64,000 bases of DNA. It comes from Puccinia triticina (Eukaryota; Basidiomycota; Pucciniomycetes; Pucciniales; Pucciniaceae). Below, one piece after another: positions 36,723-51,010 of the stretch (its first letter is position 1; each line of letters opens with the position of its first letter). The DNA is taken from assembly GCF_026914185.1 (NCBI RefSeq), contig NC_070564.1, positions 5,704,001 to 5,768,000 on the forward strand, in the 5' to 3' direction. The notes below the pieces were generated by a model. The model did not search any database, was not told the DNA's origin, and was given only the letters and a program-made list of their open reading frames with translations. Made by a program: the position numbers and the translations under genes.

Positions 36723-38157
36723 CTTTGATTTTTTTGGCTCGGTTCTCTTTAACTTTGCTGTAGTTATTTCTCAGCGTAGCCGGTCAGAAATATCTACTCT
36801 TCCTGATGGGTGGGTGGGACAAGCAGATCGTCCTGGACCTGGCTGAACACACAAACAAATCCTCAAATGAAGTCCATTCCGGCTGTGGATCCAGACCATT
36901 TGCCTTATATATCTCAAGCTTTGACTCAGTGTGGGTGTCTGCGATGGTGAGAAGTTCGAACAGCCATGGACATGAAAACCAACTGGGCATGACCCCTGCA
37001 GTCGCAGTCGGAATCCATGTAGAACTAAGAATCTTGAAGCTGGTGATGATGTTGCACTGTGAAGACTCGGCTGGCTGTTCAACCCGATCCCAATGGCCGT
37101 CGACACTTGCAGCAAAGTGTTTCGACGGTAGGCTGTATGGCGTGGTTGCCTGTCTGTCCATGCGGCCGGCTGGGTATCCCGGCTTGGATCCCATTTTCAC
37201 CCGTCCTCCGGCCACAGCGGTTGGGCTCGTTGCCGGCGAAGTTTGCACCGTCCAGCATCCTCGCCGCGCTGGCCATGCGGCTGCAGACAGTTTTTTCATC
37301 CGCTGTTCTCAACCATCAAGCTTCGCCATCTCCATCCAAACGGGCAAGTACAGCACCCATCCGGACTTGCGCGTCCTACTCCCCCCATCGAGTCTAACCC
37401 AAACCGACTACAACCATCATTCTCGTTCGAATTTCTGGGCCTTCTTGTCTACCCTTGCATCTATCTGTTGAGTTCAAGCTGGGCAATTCTTGGGCAATCG
37501 CGTTTGGTGCTAGTGGCTTCTCTGTCGGGAAACACCTCACCCTGTTGACGTTGTGTCGGACTCAAGGTTCAGAATAGTCCTCCGGGTGCAAGCCATTCTA
37601 CAGAATCTTCTTTCCAAGGCCGATGCCGGGGATTCGCCACGAGATCCAGCCAGGGACGCCAGCGCCGGACATCTCGGGCCACGTCCTACAGCCAAGCTTT
37701 ATCGAAAGTCAAGGCTGGAAACAATCACGACTCACCATCGAATATGCTTGAGCACCTCGATTCACTGCGGCTTGCCGTCTCAAGCCACGTGTCTTCGTGC
37801 CCTGCAAATCAAGCTCCATCTCGATTCTGCTGAACTTGTTTTTGGCTGAAAGCTTCACTTCGATTCTGCCAAGAAAATGTTGCAAACACTCTTCACATGC
37901 CCCGAAATCTCTGTGCACGTCGGCACCCAACCCACAGCGGATCGTCTGAGCCCTCCAAGGATGACTCTTGCAGTCTCATTTCCTGGCGAATATATAAAAT
38001 ACCCCGGCTGCTGAGCCATGGAGAAATCACAAGCAACAGTTCCATCAGTAGAACTCCTTTAAGAGCCCCTCTTCGCGAATAGCAGCATCCCTCACCGCCA
38101 CTCTAAACCTAACCTACCTCTTCGGTTTACCCCAGACAGAACAAAAAGCTTGTGACC
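36723..38157. other. 5' region of the second DAHP synthase
   Basis: Two long overlapping frames, 171 codons (-) and 221 codons (+), cover 36784-37471, but neither has a motif and they share the same DNA. The region is GC-rich (37060-37300) like the equivalent region upstream of copy 1. No gene is called. The last ~200 bp are promoter and leader. Confidence 0.35.
37991..38000 (+). promoter_or_regulatory. TATA box of second DAHP synthase
   Basis: TATATAAAAT lies about 160 bp before the ATG at 38158 and is followed by a CT-rich leader. Confidence 0.55.
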
Positions 38158-40003
<1,846 letters not shown>

Positions 40004-41095
40004 TTTCATTTTCGATTTTCGGTCGTCATTATGACTGTACAGCCACCGAACCATCTAAAGATGGGCACAGTAGCCCTTAGACGTGATAATTGTCCCAAAG
40101 GTACCAATGAAGTACTATCCAGACCAGCAACCACATCCCATTTCCCATCTCTTGTGTCGAACTTCCCTTTTCTCTTCAAAATACCTTTGAAACCTCTTTC
40201 TTTGTCTCGTGACCTGTTCATATGCCGGCAAGGTTCCTCTCTCCTCAAAAAAAAATTCTTAGATTTGGATTACCAATATGTAGACACTTGGTTTAATAGA
40301 AGATATATATATATATATTCAGTTTTGCCATCGAGCTCCCTGTAGCCGAAACTTCAGATTCAAGAGTTGGGAGAGCATCGACATGTGAGTACTTGGACAG
40401 GGGGTAGTGGTGAACTTTCAAAAATTTGCAAGTTTCTCTTGCGCCTGTAAAATTTAAATCCAGATCCTCGGCATAAATATGTAAACTTCAGCTGATCTCG
40501 CGGAGCTAGCGGTCAGCTGAAGCTTAGAAAAGCAGCTACAAAGGAAAGAATCATAATATATCCTTTGCCGCAGGCATATGTATTCCTCTTGATGGCCAGT
40601 TTGAACAGTCATCAAGAGGAAATGGCTCTCAATAACCATTTTGACCAGCCATCAAAATGCAAATTCCTCTTGATGACACTGGACATGTTTAACTGGCCAT
40701 TGAGTGGGTGTCTGCTCCTCTCAATGACCGGTTCAACTGTTTATCAAGAGGGTGTGTACTCCTTTGGATGACTGCTTGACCCGGTCATCAAGAAGGGGTG
40801 TATAAGGTTACTACTTAGTCTTGTGAGGACTTGTTCTGGGTGTTTTTGAAGCCCAATGTCTTGTTGTGACCTATGTCTCATAGCCTACTTGGCTGTGACT
40901 CAGCCCAGAAGAGACGGTACTTCCCTTCTGACCAGGCACTAGTGCCATACAATTACCTCACACTACAACATATGTGACATAGCAAAATATCACTCTGCCC
41001 TGCTTTTGGCGGGGCACAGGACTCAGGAAACCTCCTATTTGAAGTGCCCATGATGAAATTATGGCATTATCTCACCCCAGAAAATCCATCTGCAA
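40004..41095. other. Intergenic with a hairpin minisatellite
   Basis: Contains an (AT)n tract near 40303-40320, an inverted CAGCTGATCTCGCGGAGCTAGC-like hairpin at 40488-40525, and the repeat at 40575-40800 listed separately. No gene. Confidence 0.5.
40575..40800. repeat. Hairpin minisatellite CCTCTTGATG / CATCAAGAGG, locus 1
   Basis: TTCCTCTTGATGGCCAGTT is followed by AACAGTCATCAAGAGGAA and at least two more such pairs, each a palindrome of about 40 bp, with CTCTCAATGACCGGTT variants. The same word family recurs at 45825-46385 and 57630-57835. Confidence 0.8.
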
Positions 41096-41450
41096 CTGTG
41101 GCTCTAATTTTGTGGATTTCCTACTAAGGAAATCTACCAAAACCTCAGCTACGGTTCCCCAAAGTTCCCCAAAATTCACAGCACTGAATTAAATAACCTC
41201 TGTAAGAATGTTTATCTTCCAGGCAGTGCCCTACCAACAGAAATTATTTTTGATGGGGTGGTGGCTTTTGGACATATCTCCTAGTAGCCTACTAAGGTAC
41301 CAAATGTCTTCTGTTTGTAGGGTACTGCCTAGAAGATAAAAATTCTTACAGAGGTTATTTAAATCAGCGCTTCAAAATTTTGGGGCACCATAGCTCAGGT
41401 TTTGGTAGATTTCCTTAGTAGGAAATCCACCAAATTAGAGTCACAGTAGC
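41090..41450. mobile_element. Foldback element with ~145-bp arms
   Basis: The left arm (about 41096-41243) and right arm (about 41305-41447) are inverted copies: TTTCCTACTAAGGAAATCTA, CAAAACCTNAGCTA, AATAACCTCTGTAAGAAT and TATCTTCNAGGCAGT appear in both. The spacer is about 60 bp. No ORF and no clear target duplication. Confidence 0.75.
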
Positions 41451-42070
41451 ACACCCATTTCCTGTGGTAGACTAGTGTCATACACCTCATCATGTGCTCT
41501 TCAGAGGATATTCTGCCCACTGGGAAATTTTGGGGGGGCTTTGCGCGCCCCAGTGAGGAGTTGTAAATTTTTCATTATTTCTGGCATTTGTTGTCAAATT
41601 AAATTTTTGACTCCCCATCTGGATGGCAGAATTAGTTTTGAACTCCCAAAATCTTTCTGGACCAAATTTTGAACCTGAGGACCCAGGGAAGACCTCAATT
41701 GGGGGTCTGCAGGACATCCGCTCTAGTTGGGAGTTGGAATTTTTTTTGGGGGGGTTGAACTTGATTTTTCAAGTCCCTACATTTTAGTCACTACCCTCCC
41801 ATCCCCTGTTTTTTTATACATTTGAGGTGCGTACACTTAATGAAAAAACAATTCGTTCATACACTTTTTTGGCGTACCATCCAGAAATTCAAGCAGTTTC
41901 ATTACAGTCATATACAAGGGGTTCCCTGGGTCCTCCTTCAGGGCGCCTCAGCTCCCCACTTGGAGGAAACTAGAGCTGCGGCTGCGCCATCGCCCGCCCG
42001 GTTCGGCCAGAGTTCCCCGCGGAATACAGCCTTACTGAAGACCAACCTAACTTTTCACCACTGGACACCG

Positions 42071-42963
42071 ATGAACCAAACACGAGTAACCGTGCCCTCG
42101 GCCCGGTCAGCTGAAATCAGGGTACATCTTATTCTCGCAATGTTGCTGGTTTACGAATCTTATCCGATGCTTAATGATCCACAACCTGACGCGCTATCTT
42201 TTTTTTCTGGATCGGAAAGGCCAATAAACACGCCGAGTTATTCGTCGATGCATAGTGGGTCGCAATACGCATTCGAGCAATACTTCTCTCTGGAGTTTGG
42301 TTAAGACCGCCTGGCTGATGAGCCGTAGATCTAGTTACTCGGTTTACGACTCGACAACAAGAACTAACAAGCTGCCTGAGTTCTACCGCCCGGATGCTCG
42401 CATTGTCTGGAATGGTTGCGTTACCATTCCCCTTTTTTTCTGATTTGGCGGTGTGAGACAACCTTCCCCGGTATATTCACTTTTTTGTTGCATGCGCAGG
42501 TAACGCGATTTCCGGAATGCCTGCATTCTCAGCGACATTGTTATCTCAACTTTCATACTCCAAGCATGAAGTCCAGTCATTCGATGCACACGCGATTCCT
42601 GGTACGTCAATGATTCCAAGCGGTCTTAAACGATCCAAAGATTGACATTTTTCTGGGGCTGATCTGTCTGGGTGATCAGGCTCGATTATTGCCCCATCAG
42701 TATTACCCACGATCTCGATCTCGATCTCAGGCCAAGTGATATTCTCCGCTCAGCCGTTCCCATCCAATTTCCGAATGCCCGACCCTAAGGACATTTCTCC
42801 CAAGCAGAACCCGGCCGATGCCCAGCAAGCCCTTGATGGTCTACCTAGAGTCTTCAGTCAAACACTCATCCTCTCCCCTTCTCCCACAGCCACTGAATCC
42901 AATCAGCCGGTCTCGATATCAAGCTATGCGATTGTCGCTGATTGTTTCCGGTTTGTCGGATAG
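42071..42963 (+). CDS. MTR2: NTF2-fold mRNA export factor, Mtr2/NXT1 (p15)-like
   Basis: In fungi and animals this small NTF2-like protein pairs with Mex67/NXF1 to carry mRNA through nuclear pores. Five exons, 42071-42121, 42220-42254, 42335-42414, 42500-42601 and 42680-42963, give 183 codons plus stop, close to the yeast Mtr2 length. The joined protein reads MNQTRVTVPSARSAEIR, ANKHAELFVDA-YYSVYDS, TRTNKLPEFYRPDARIVWNG, NAISGMPAF, SKHEVQSFDAHAIP, GQVIFSA, VFSQTLILSPSP and finally SSYAIVADCFRFVG. YYSVYDS, WNGN, the SFDAH-P strand and the ending FRF are hallmarks of the NTF2 domain. The choice between Mtr2/NXT and another NTF2-like protein rests on length and the C-terminus. All introns are GT-AG, 66-98 nt. 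It stands alone between repeats. Confidence 0.85.
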
Positions 42964-44456
42964 ATCATCCCATCAATCTGCCATTGGATAAGGGGCTTTC
43001 AAACCACCTCCCGAAAGTTGACCAGGTCGGACTTTCCAGGAAAATTTTCCCCCACCAAAAAAAAAACTCCTGGGACCTGGAGTTTGAGTCCCCAGTCGGG
43101 TCAAGCACAGGAGATAAGACCCAGGAATCACACCCAGGAAATGGGAGCGGTTTTATCTGTGTAAAATTCGGTTGCGGCCGGGGTCCTGAAGTGCCATTGA
43201 GGCTCACATTATTTTGCACCACCTCATGGAACCTCGCCGCACTGCCCGTCTCCCTTGAGGAATCAAATAAAACTTGTCTAATTTTGAAAAGGAGGCAGTT
43301 GCAAGGATACAAATGATCTAACTTAGCCAAGTCCTTCCCAATCCCTCTGGGAGAGACTTCCTTACAGGTGATTTTGGCCTAAGAGTTATGCCCCAAATTG
43401 TTTGCCCTTTTGCGCTAAGGTCCCTTTACACTGCTGTCTTTTTGTAATCAGCCCGTACATTTACACCAAGACTCATCAGAAGTGTGGCTATCTCCAGCCA
43501 CCTTCTGGTGTATTTTTCACCTTCCCTAACTTGAGATACAGCAATGGCAGAAAAGCTTGCCAATTTGTGTGGCTGAAAATGATTTCTGCATTTCAGCCAC
43601 AGGCCCTGTACAGGCAGTTGAAACCCCTTTGGGCGGCTGGGTCAGCTCAGACATAAAATCAGTCCAGGATTCCAATGGTGCAACCCATGAGGCCCCAAAG
43701 TCAAAAACAAAGAAACTGGGGTTTTTCTTATGATGGTATTCCTGACATACAGGAGCCATACAGGCTTAATTGAGGCTGAAATCAGCAGCCCAAAAGTTGG
43801 GCCTACCCAATCGCAAGCCTTTCTGCCATTGCTGTACAAGGAATGTAAACATAAACAAAATGTCATACTGGCTAGAACAGACAATGGATCCCTGTTTTGC
43901 AATCTGGCTCCCTCAGGATTTGGAGTGAATAGCCAAAAATGCATGTTCCCACATGCATCCTGCAGCTTTTTGACATTCTCAGATCTGTCAGAGCAGTGAG
44001 TCCTGGATACCTGTCAGTCTTTTCCCTTGAGGCAAGTGTATGGATTTGCACTGTAAATTTTGTGTTAACAATCTCTGGGTTGGCTTTTGCCATCCACCAT
44101 CTTTAATGGGTCATTGTGAGTGAGGCAGGAGGATTAATGCATCAAGTGTTGATATTCTTATGACACATGATTTCATGTGTCATTTATTTCACACATTTCA
44201 CACACTTTTATGCGGTTTGGTTTCTCACCAACCCAACTATGTACATCCTTTTGGCCCATAAATAGTGATGCCTACAAAATACATTCCCCCTTGGGTGAGT
44301 TTTCTCATTCCATTTTTCCACCTCCTGATATCTTTGCTCTTCAGATATTTCATATGATCCAATAAACTTGTTGGAATCCTCTGAGGTGAAGGAGCTATGG
44401 GAAAATTTGTCAAAATTGGGTTTTTTTGGCCTTTGCTCTCAGTCCTAAATCACTAA
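42964..44456. other. Intergenic; no supported gene
   Basis: A 124-codon plus frame (42942-43316) and its minus rival have no motif. A hairpin-family relic (CTAACTTAGCCAAGTCCTTC through GGGAGAGACTTCC, 43318-43366) is present. GCAATGGCAGAAAAGCTTGC at 43543 is inverted at about 43813 (GCAAGCCTTTCTGCCATTGC), suggesting a small element of about 290 bp. Confidence 0.4.
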
Positions 44457-44665
44457 GGGCCTGTACCATAGGGCATGAAAATTGAAATTTTCCAAATTTA
44501 TTTGCCTCAAAATTTCTTGGGACAAAAACTGAGCCTGGCAAAAATGTAGGTTGGAGCCCAAATGTGAAGAATTTCAACATTTGAACCCTCAGCTAGTTTT
44601 CAATTTTTGTGTGCAGGGCAAAAAAAGTTGAAATTTTTCAAAATTCAGGCCCATGGTACAGGCCC
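44457..44665. mobile_element. Tourist-like MITE (PIF/Harbinger type), copy 2
   Basis: Same TIR and length as 33738-33945, with its own TAA target duplication (44454-44456, 44666-44668). The two copies align over their full length with scattered substitutions. Confidence 0.88.
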
Positions 44666-44667
44666 TA

Positions 44668-44738
44668 ATACCGCATAAGTCCCTCCCCTGGCGGTGCTTT
44701 GCACCTCCACCTATGGACTTAGATAAGTTAGAAAAATT
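44668..44738. repeat. Hairpin repeat, AAGTCCCTCC family
   Basis: ATAAGTCCCTCCCCTGGCGG, then GTGCTTTGCACCTCC, then TGGACTTAGATAAGTTAG. It directly abuts the Tourist-like MITE. Confidence 0.5.
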
Positions 44739-44739
44739 A

Positions 44740-45686
44740 TCACCCACCAGAACCACAACAGCGTAAAAAAACTTAAATGCACTGACCCATGTGGGTTCTT
44801 GCATCTTCTGAATCTGTGGCTTGGCCAGCAGGTACACCTTATGTATCTACACCAGGATGAGTGTCCTTCAGTGAACACCTGCACATTGGGAAGGATATCA
44901 GAATTTCTGACAAAGGATTCCACTATGGAGCAGTCCATACCAGCTAGCCAAGGACAGCTGCTCCAGGCAGACAGCGGCTATGTATATTGGCTGGCTGGAT
45001 GGCGGAAGCTGTCTTGGCTGTCCAGGACCAGGGGAAATATATAGCTCCTTGTAATCAACCTTCTAGTCTACATGCTTGCCAAGGTCTCTCCCTGGCAATC
45101 ACCTGCACATACATGCTCACCAAGGATTATTCCTGCCCACCGGGCAGAATCTTTGGCGCTTGTGCAAGCTTGCCAAGGAAACTACACCACGGGTCAAAAA
45201 GTTTGGGTGGCTGCTTGTTGGCTTGACCCCACGCTGTGCCGCGGTCAAGCACCGGTCAGGCATAACCTGATCTGTGCAATCCTGCCAGATTGGGCTGCCT
45301 GCCATGAAAAACTGGCAAGGCTCCAACGTCAGCCTACTTGCGGTGATGCCGTCGGCTTGACCGCACCATTCTAGACAGAGAAAAATGTACAATCCCGCCA
45401 AATTGGGCTGCCTGAAGTCAAAAACTGGCAGGATTCCGCCGTTGGCCTACCTGCAGTCATGCTGTTGGCTTGACTGCATCACATTAGAAAAAGAAAAAAA
45501 TATTTTCTGATGTATTTTTCTAAGCCCCTTCAAATATCAGGAAGAGACTACACATGTCATGAACAATTTTTTTTTTTTTTTATAAAAACTTGTAAAAAAA
45601 ATTCAGAAAAATGGAATTCACATGGTTAATTTGAAAAATTGTATGAATAAATCTCCAAAACTTTTCAAGTGATCATAAAGTTATTA
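44740..45686. repeat. Unassigned repeat region with GGCAGGATT/CCGCCA words
   Basis: 45190-45480 contains a duplicated block: TTGGGCTGCCTGNNNTGAAAAACTGGCA with GGCTTGACCGCA near 45292-45360 and again near 45405-45475. No gene motif. 45569-45585 is a T run. Confidence 0.45.
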
Positions 45687-46501
45687 CACTGCGGGCACTC
45701 GATGTCGCTGCGGACCGCAGCGACATCTGACGATTCAGTGGGGATTTGAACCCCGCGCAACAAGTATTGCAGCGACACTTGGCCGGCTGTCCATCAGCCG
45801 GCCACCAGGGTATGTACACACACCGCACCTCTTGATGGCTGGCACAACGACCGGTCACCAAGAGGAGTACGCACTCCTCTCAATGGCTGGCCCAAGGACC
45901 GGCCATCAGGAGGAGTCCTTGTGCCGGCCATTGAGAGTTGTCCACACTCCTCTCAATGACCAGCATAACAACTGTTCATTGGGAGGAGGAGTCCACACTC
46001 CTCTTGATGAACAGAACAAGGAGCGGTCATCGGGAGGAGGAATCCATACTCCTCTCAATGCCAACACAGGCCGGTGTTGAGAGGAGTACATGCAGCTCGA
46101 TGCCCGGTCTTTGCCGTCCATTGAGGGAAGTGTGTATGTACTCCTCCCGATGACCGGGCCTTGGGCCAGCCATCAAGAGGAGTGCGTACTCCCCTTGGTG
46201 ACCGGTTGTTGTGCCGGCCATCAAGTGGTGTCTGTACTCCTCTTGACGCCGGTGTGTGCTGGCATCAAGAGGAGTGAGGACTCCTCCCGATGACCAGTCC
46301 ATGAGCTGGTCACCAAGAGGAGTGAGCGGAGTGTGTAATCCTCTTGATGGCCGACACAAGGACCGGTCATCGAGAGGATGTTATGTACTGCAGTGGCCGG
46401 CTGTCCAAATGCAAATCAGCCGGCCAAATATCGCTGCATATTCTGATATGCAGCGTCATGATGTCGCTGCGGCCCGCAGCGACACCGAGATGCCCGCAGT
46501 G
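45687..46501. mobile_element. TIR element (TTA target) filled with a hairpin minisatellite
   Basis: Ends CACTGCGGGCA with subterminal ATGTCGCTGCGG-CCGCAGCGAC on the left, and the reverse complement on the right, make TIRs of about 40 bp. TTA flanks both sides (45684-45686, 46502-46504), as for PIF/Harbinger. The interior (45825-46385) is a tandem series of CCTCTTGATGGCCGG / CCGGTCATCAAGAGG hairpins about 40-60 bp long (locus 2 of that word family). A minus-strand GGGGTTCAAATCCCC near 45737-45752 looks like a tRNA T-arm. No transposase. Confidence 0.85.
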
Positions 46502-46502
46502 T

Positions 46503-46580
46503 TAGTCCATGTGGTAAGAGCTGGGTTACTGCCTGCAACACATGGTGCAGGTTGTGCGTTCAAGTCACCTAGCTGGCATG
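46503..46580 (+). other. tRNA-like Pol III promoter remnant (SINE-like)
   Basis: TTAGTCCATGTGGTAAGAGC resembles a D-arm/A box, CCTGCA-loop-TGCAGG an anticodon-type stem, and GTGCGTTCAAGTCACC a B box, in tRNA order and spacing. No complete acceptor stem pairs. The preceding TIR element sits at its 5' edge and may have interrupted it. Confidence 0.35.
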
Positions 46581-49205
46581 GGTGTTTCTTGAGCTCTCAC
46601 CACTGTTGCAGCCAACGTCAAGCCAGCAGACTGCGGTCAAGCCGCCAAAGTGCCCCTAAGTGACCCCCCTGCTGACATGCCGCCAGATTTGGTGGCCCTG
46701 GTCAAGCCGATGCAATCCATTGTGTCAAGGATTTGTCTTCCACATGTGGTGTAGCCATTGAATGGAGTAAACACTCCCTTTCATGGTGGGTACAACCACA
46801 CATGAAGCACAGTCCCCTCAATACCCAGCCAATGCAAATCCGTGTCATTGACATCACCCAGCCTCCCCCTCAGCTCCTGTGGACCTGCCCCAGAGCCAAA
46901 TTACACTCCTCAATCTCAGTTTCCAAATGGTGCTGGTCTCATCTCCTCAATCCTTATCATTTTTGCTGTACTAATGTTTTGAAAATAAATAAAAAACACA
47001 AAGAAATGTAAACCAAGGAATGACAACCATCATGCCTTGTGGATATTGGACTCACAAGCCTGCAGATATCTGCAGATCCTAAGTAAACCTGTAGCCACTC
47101 AATTGTTGCAGATAGGATATTCAATTGTGCATATTATCAGAAAATCCAAAATTGGTTCTTCAGTGCAATGGAATATCCTCCAGGATTCCTTTGACCTCCA
47201 AAACGGATTCCTTCAATCAGTTTTGGAGTTTATACCTCAAAAACTTGGGGGAAGGTGCCCATCAGTACTGCCAAGAAAACTGTCTATTCAGTTTTTCTTG
47301 TACATATTTTGGTGAATTTTGAATTGTGATTTTGTGTTTTTAGGATTGAAAATCCTTCCTTCGTCTGCCAGCCTGCAGACATTATTCATAATCCTCTCCT
47401 ACAGAGAGCCCTCTGGGCGGGGTCCCCCGGAACCTCTGTTTGAGAGGCTTAGTTAAGCTAGATGTGTGGCTGAAGAATAATTTAATGTATGTGCACAGGA
47501 CCAGACATGACCATGTGTGCATGAAGAATTTGAGGTGGATACATATAAGACAAATGAAGTCCTCTTCACTTGCCACAAAATTTCATCCACACCATCAATT
47601 GAGTTACAAATTCATTTAACCAACCATGCGAAACTCCAGCTTATAGTTCCTCATCGCGCTGCTATACATCCAAAGTGAAGTTGCCCATACTTTGGGCATA
47701 ACCCGGAATTTCCCCTGCAATAGACCCTCCAAACCAAACACCAAAGGCGTCTGTATGATGAGGATCAATAAAAATGACCTTGTAAATGACAGCAATCCAA
47801 AGTATTTACGTACTAGTGATTGGATGAGTAAGTGTTCCGCAGCCTCTTCTGCCTTCAGAGCAACAGCTAAGCTGACAATGCCTCCGTTTTGAGCTAGTGT
47901 TTCTCGCCAAACCTAGCACCCAAAGCTACACCTGTCAAGGATTGAAGTTTGGCAGTGCCCTTGCACAGGCAAAATTTTGTTGCAACCTTGAAATTCCCCC
48001 ACTTAATGTGCGTTTTGAACTTGGACCGCTTGCTCCGAGTTATCACAATCACTGATGAACTTTTGACTCTGAACAGTATGCGGAATTCACCAGACAAGAG
48101 GTTACTCAAAATTTCTATCCTGCCTGACTCAAAAGCGTGGCTGGATTTACCATCTACATAGCATGCCAGGTGTAACCATTTGCTACTAGCATACACAAGC
48201 AATGTATTAAAGATTACAATTTGAAAGATGCATACAACATTGAAAAACTTCAGAAATATATTATTTAAGCAATGATTATGTTTGACGCAGAGCAAGGTCT
48301 ACTAGCCAGACACCATAAATTTACGGACCTAATTTGGGCATTGTCTAGTGCGCACAGTTCCAAACACTTTGTGGACTGCGGGTGTTGTGCTGTATAGCCA
48401 GCTGACATCTGTGGCCTGAGATACTTGGAGGCATACAAACAAGGTACGCAGAAGGGCGCCAAGGTCCATAGACAGGCGGTCCAACTGGGATAAGGGTCCA
48501 AGCGGCTGACCAAAAACCTAGTGAGAGGGCTGTTAAAGATTCTCCAGGGGATTCCTTTCCCCCACTACTGCTCTTTTTTTTGTTCCCAGATTTGTGCAGT
48601 ATCCCTTTTTCTTATTCCAGAATCCAGTACGGCCTTCTTGAAGAAGAAAAGATTTTTCATTCAAATTTATGAAGGATCAATTTAGAAGAAATGCAATTCA
48701 AAGGGTACAATTCCTGTATTTAGAAGATACACTAAGTGAGATGTCTTGGTTTATCTTTTTTTTATTTCACGCAAGGGCTCAGACTCTCATTAGAAAATTC
48801 TTCCCCCAAGTTTTTGGTGTTTGCGCTCAAACTATGTGTTGGAGACCCAAACCTTCCCTTGTAAGAGGATTATTCAAGGTGAGTAGTACTATTGTACACT
48901 CACTGTATCAAAATGAATATTCATATTTATTTTGTGTAAAATTTATGACAGGTACTCAGCACAAACAGATCACAAGAAGCTATGTGCTCATGTGAATTGA
49001 TATGACAATCTAAACAAATTCAATCATCAGTCTAGAGAAAGAAAAGAAATTTTGGCAAGTTTCTCTGTACACAAAACTATGCAAGTTGAGTTGCCAAAAT
49101 TCATTGCAAGGCTTCATGTAATTAAAAAAGGCCACATGCATGAAATTTGATAACTCCACATGTACGGTTTTTTTGTGCAGAGCAGATTGCCAAAATGCAT
49201 GCAAT
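46581..49205. other. No gene recognised
   Basis: Mostly AT-rich. A minus frame of 133 codons (47894-48295) and a 66-codon plus frame lack motifs. A hairpin repeat of the AAGCCTCTC family is at 47388-47461 (ending GAGAGGCTTAGTTAAGCTAG). Confidence 0.4.
47388..47461. repeat. Hairpin repeat, AAGCCTCTC family
   Basis: TCCTCTCCTACAGAGAGCCC, GGGGTCCCCCGGAAC, then GAGAGGCTTAGTTAAGCTAG; shares its last 20 bases with 27182-27201. Confidence 0.55.
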
Positions 49206-49323
49206 AGGACGGTTCACGTAGGGATTTTTTAACCCTGCTGATGTCATAAATCAGCAAGCCTTCCCAGCCAGATTGGCTGGGACCGTGGGATAAACTTGAT
49301 TTTGGCCCTACGTGAACCATCCT
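49206..49323. mobile_element. 118-bp MITE
   Basis: AGGACGGTTCACGTAGGG and CCCTACGTGAACCATCCT are terminal inverted repeats with one mismatch, flanked by AAT on both sides (49203-49205, 49324-49326). An internal CCAGCCAGATTGGCTGG hairpin. Same 3-bp target as the 11642-14378 element, but unrelated ends. Confidence 0.75.
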
Positions 49324-49439
49324 AATTAGTTGCTTGCCCTCAACTTTGAAACATCCTTAGAGCATCTCCACTGCGGGCCCTATATGGTCCCAGAAAAAGA
49401 CATAGGAGACACACAGATTCTCTTTCTCCACCCCATGGG

Positions 49440-49675
49440 CTGTATCACTGAGGAAGGGGTTGCATTGGTTGCAACCCCCTGTGGTGAGGCCAACCAGGGG
49501 CAGCTGATATAATATTGGTCTGGGAGACCAATCTTATATTGGTGGGGCCCACCGTTGTATTACAACAAAGGGAAAATGTATTGATAGGCCCCACCAATAT
49601 CATATTGATCTGCGAGATGGATCTTACATCAGCCGCCCCCAGCCAACCTTATTGTGGGGTGTTCTCACCGATATA
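49440..49675. repeat. Palindromic repeat shared with 5757-5890
   Basis: GGGGTTGCATTGGTTGCAACCCC, TTGGTCTGGGAGACCAAT and TATTGGTGGGGCCCACC are arranged as in the 5757-5890 copy, then continue with GGCCCCACCAATATCATATTG. Related CTCTCAGAGAG-type palindromes follow at 49905-50000. Confidence 0.6.
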
Positions 49676-51010
49676 ACCCCCCTGGCAGTGTATTGAGTGG
49701 TGAAAGTTTTCTGATTGAGGTTGTGGTGTGTGTGACACTTTGCAAAACCTTCCAAGGTGGGTAGGCTTCACATGGGATAGGGCAACAGGGCCAGGGCAAG
49801 AGATGTCAATCAGAACCTGGGTACCCGCCATGCTTTTTTTTTGCTGAAAATGGAAAATGGTATCCATTTTTGTAGGTATGTACCAACTCATCAAGGCCCA
49901 AGAGGGATCACTCTCAGAGAGCAGGTACATACACTAGCTCCCAGAGAGGGATTACTCTGAGAAGCCACAAGCAGGTATACATAATCCCTCTCAGCAAGCA
50001 GGTACAGCCAAACTCAAAAAGCTTGCAGTCAGGTAGGCCCAAATTTTGCACTGCTGATTTCAGCCTCAAAGCCTGTATAGCCCCTGTTACATTGTATGAC
50101 AGGCTGCATACAGTAGAATTACTTAACTCCTAGCCAAATTGGCTGGGAATTGTAAGTGAAAAGCTGAATTGCTCTGCTGATTTGAAATTTTTGTGTTGCT
50201 GAAAAATTCCAAATGTAAAATTTCAAATGTGAAACCAACTAGTAATGCAATCAGAGGAAAATTTCTATGTTCTTTGTTTTTAGCTTGGGGGCCTCAAGGG
50301 TTGCACCATCCAAATCATGGTGCAATTTTACACCCAATTGGACCCTTTGCCGCATGCCCCTGCCCTTCCCCGTGGCCAACACGGCACTTTCATTGATCCA
50401 TAAACCAACAGATTACTCACTGTAAGCACAATTCAGCTAGGCAGATCCTGCTTTGAATCAGTTGCAATGAAGCAGAAGCTGAAATTTGAATTTCAATCCA
50501 GTACAATCTGATCAGGATTCTCAGACTTGATCTGGAAAAATGGCAGAAGCTCACCTCAGAAATTTTTGCTGATCCACACAAAGCGACTCCATTAGTGCAC
50601 AAAAAGCAAATTCTATCTACTTCCCAAATTCCAATTACCCTTGCCAAAGCATGACATCCCTATCCAAAAATAAATTAGAAGGGGGATCACAAATTTCAAA
50701 TTTTGACTGTATGTACACACTAAACAGACCATATACCAACCACACTACTAATCAAAACATACTCCATTCTCATCAGCAACAACTCATAACATGATGAAAA
50801 ATCATTTGCAGACAATCAAATACTAGATACCCAATGTTATACCCAATCAGTGGCTCCATTCTGCTCCATTATCTTGGTTTGGTTTTCTTTGCCTTGTGTT
50901 CTCAAAATGTTACCTTGAATGTCTAAATAAATTCAAGAATCATGTAGGATTGAAAATGACAGCAACATGAAAAATATATAAAGAGAGATTGTCAGCCTCA
51001 AGGGTGCTGA

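Noticed and set aside
36784..37471. Overlapping 171-codon (-) and 221-codon (+) ORFs upstream of DAHP synthase copy 2
   Set aside because: They share the same GC-rich DNA, neither has a motif or clear splice continuation, and the region is more likely promoter DNA.
41822..42304. 160-codon plus ORF overlapping the Mtr2-like gene
   Set aside because: It reads through exon 1 and then introns. The spliced NTF2-fold model explains the same DNA with conserved motifs in other frames.
45825..46385. Regularly spaced repeats resembling a CRISPR array
   Set aside because: The units are inverted hairpins of varying length inside a TIR element in a eukaryotic genome, without constant direct repeats or cas genes.
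47894..48295. 133-codon minus ORF
   Set aside because: It is open, but no family motif is recognised and no start or splice context supports it. It may be a relic of an element.
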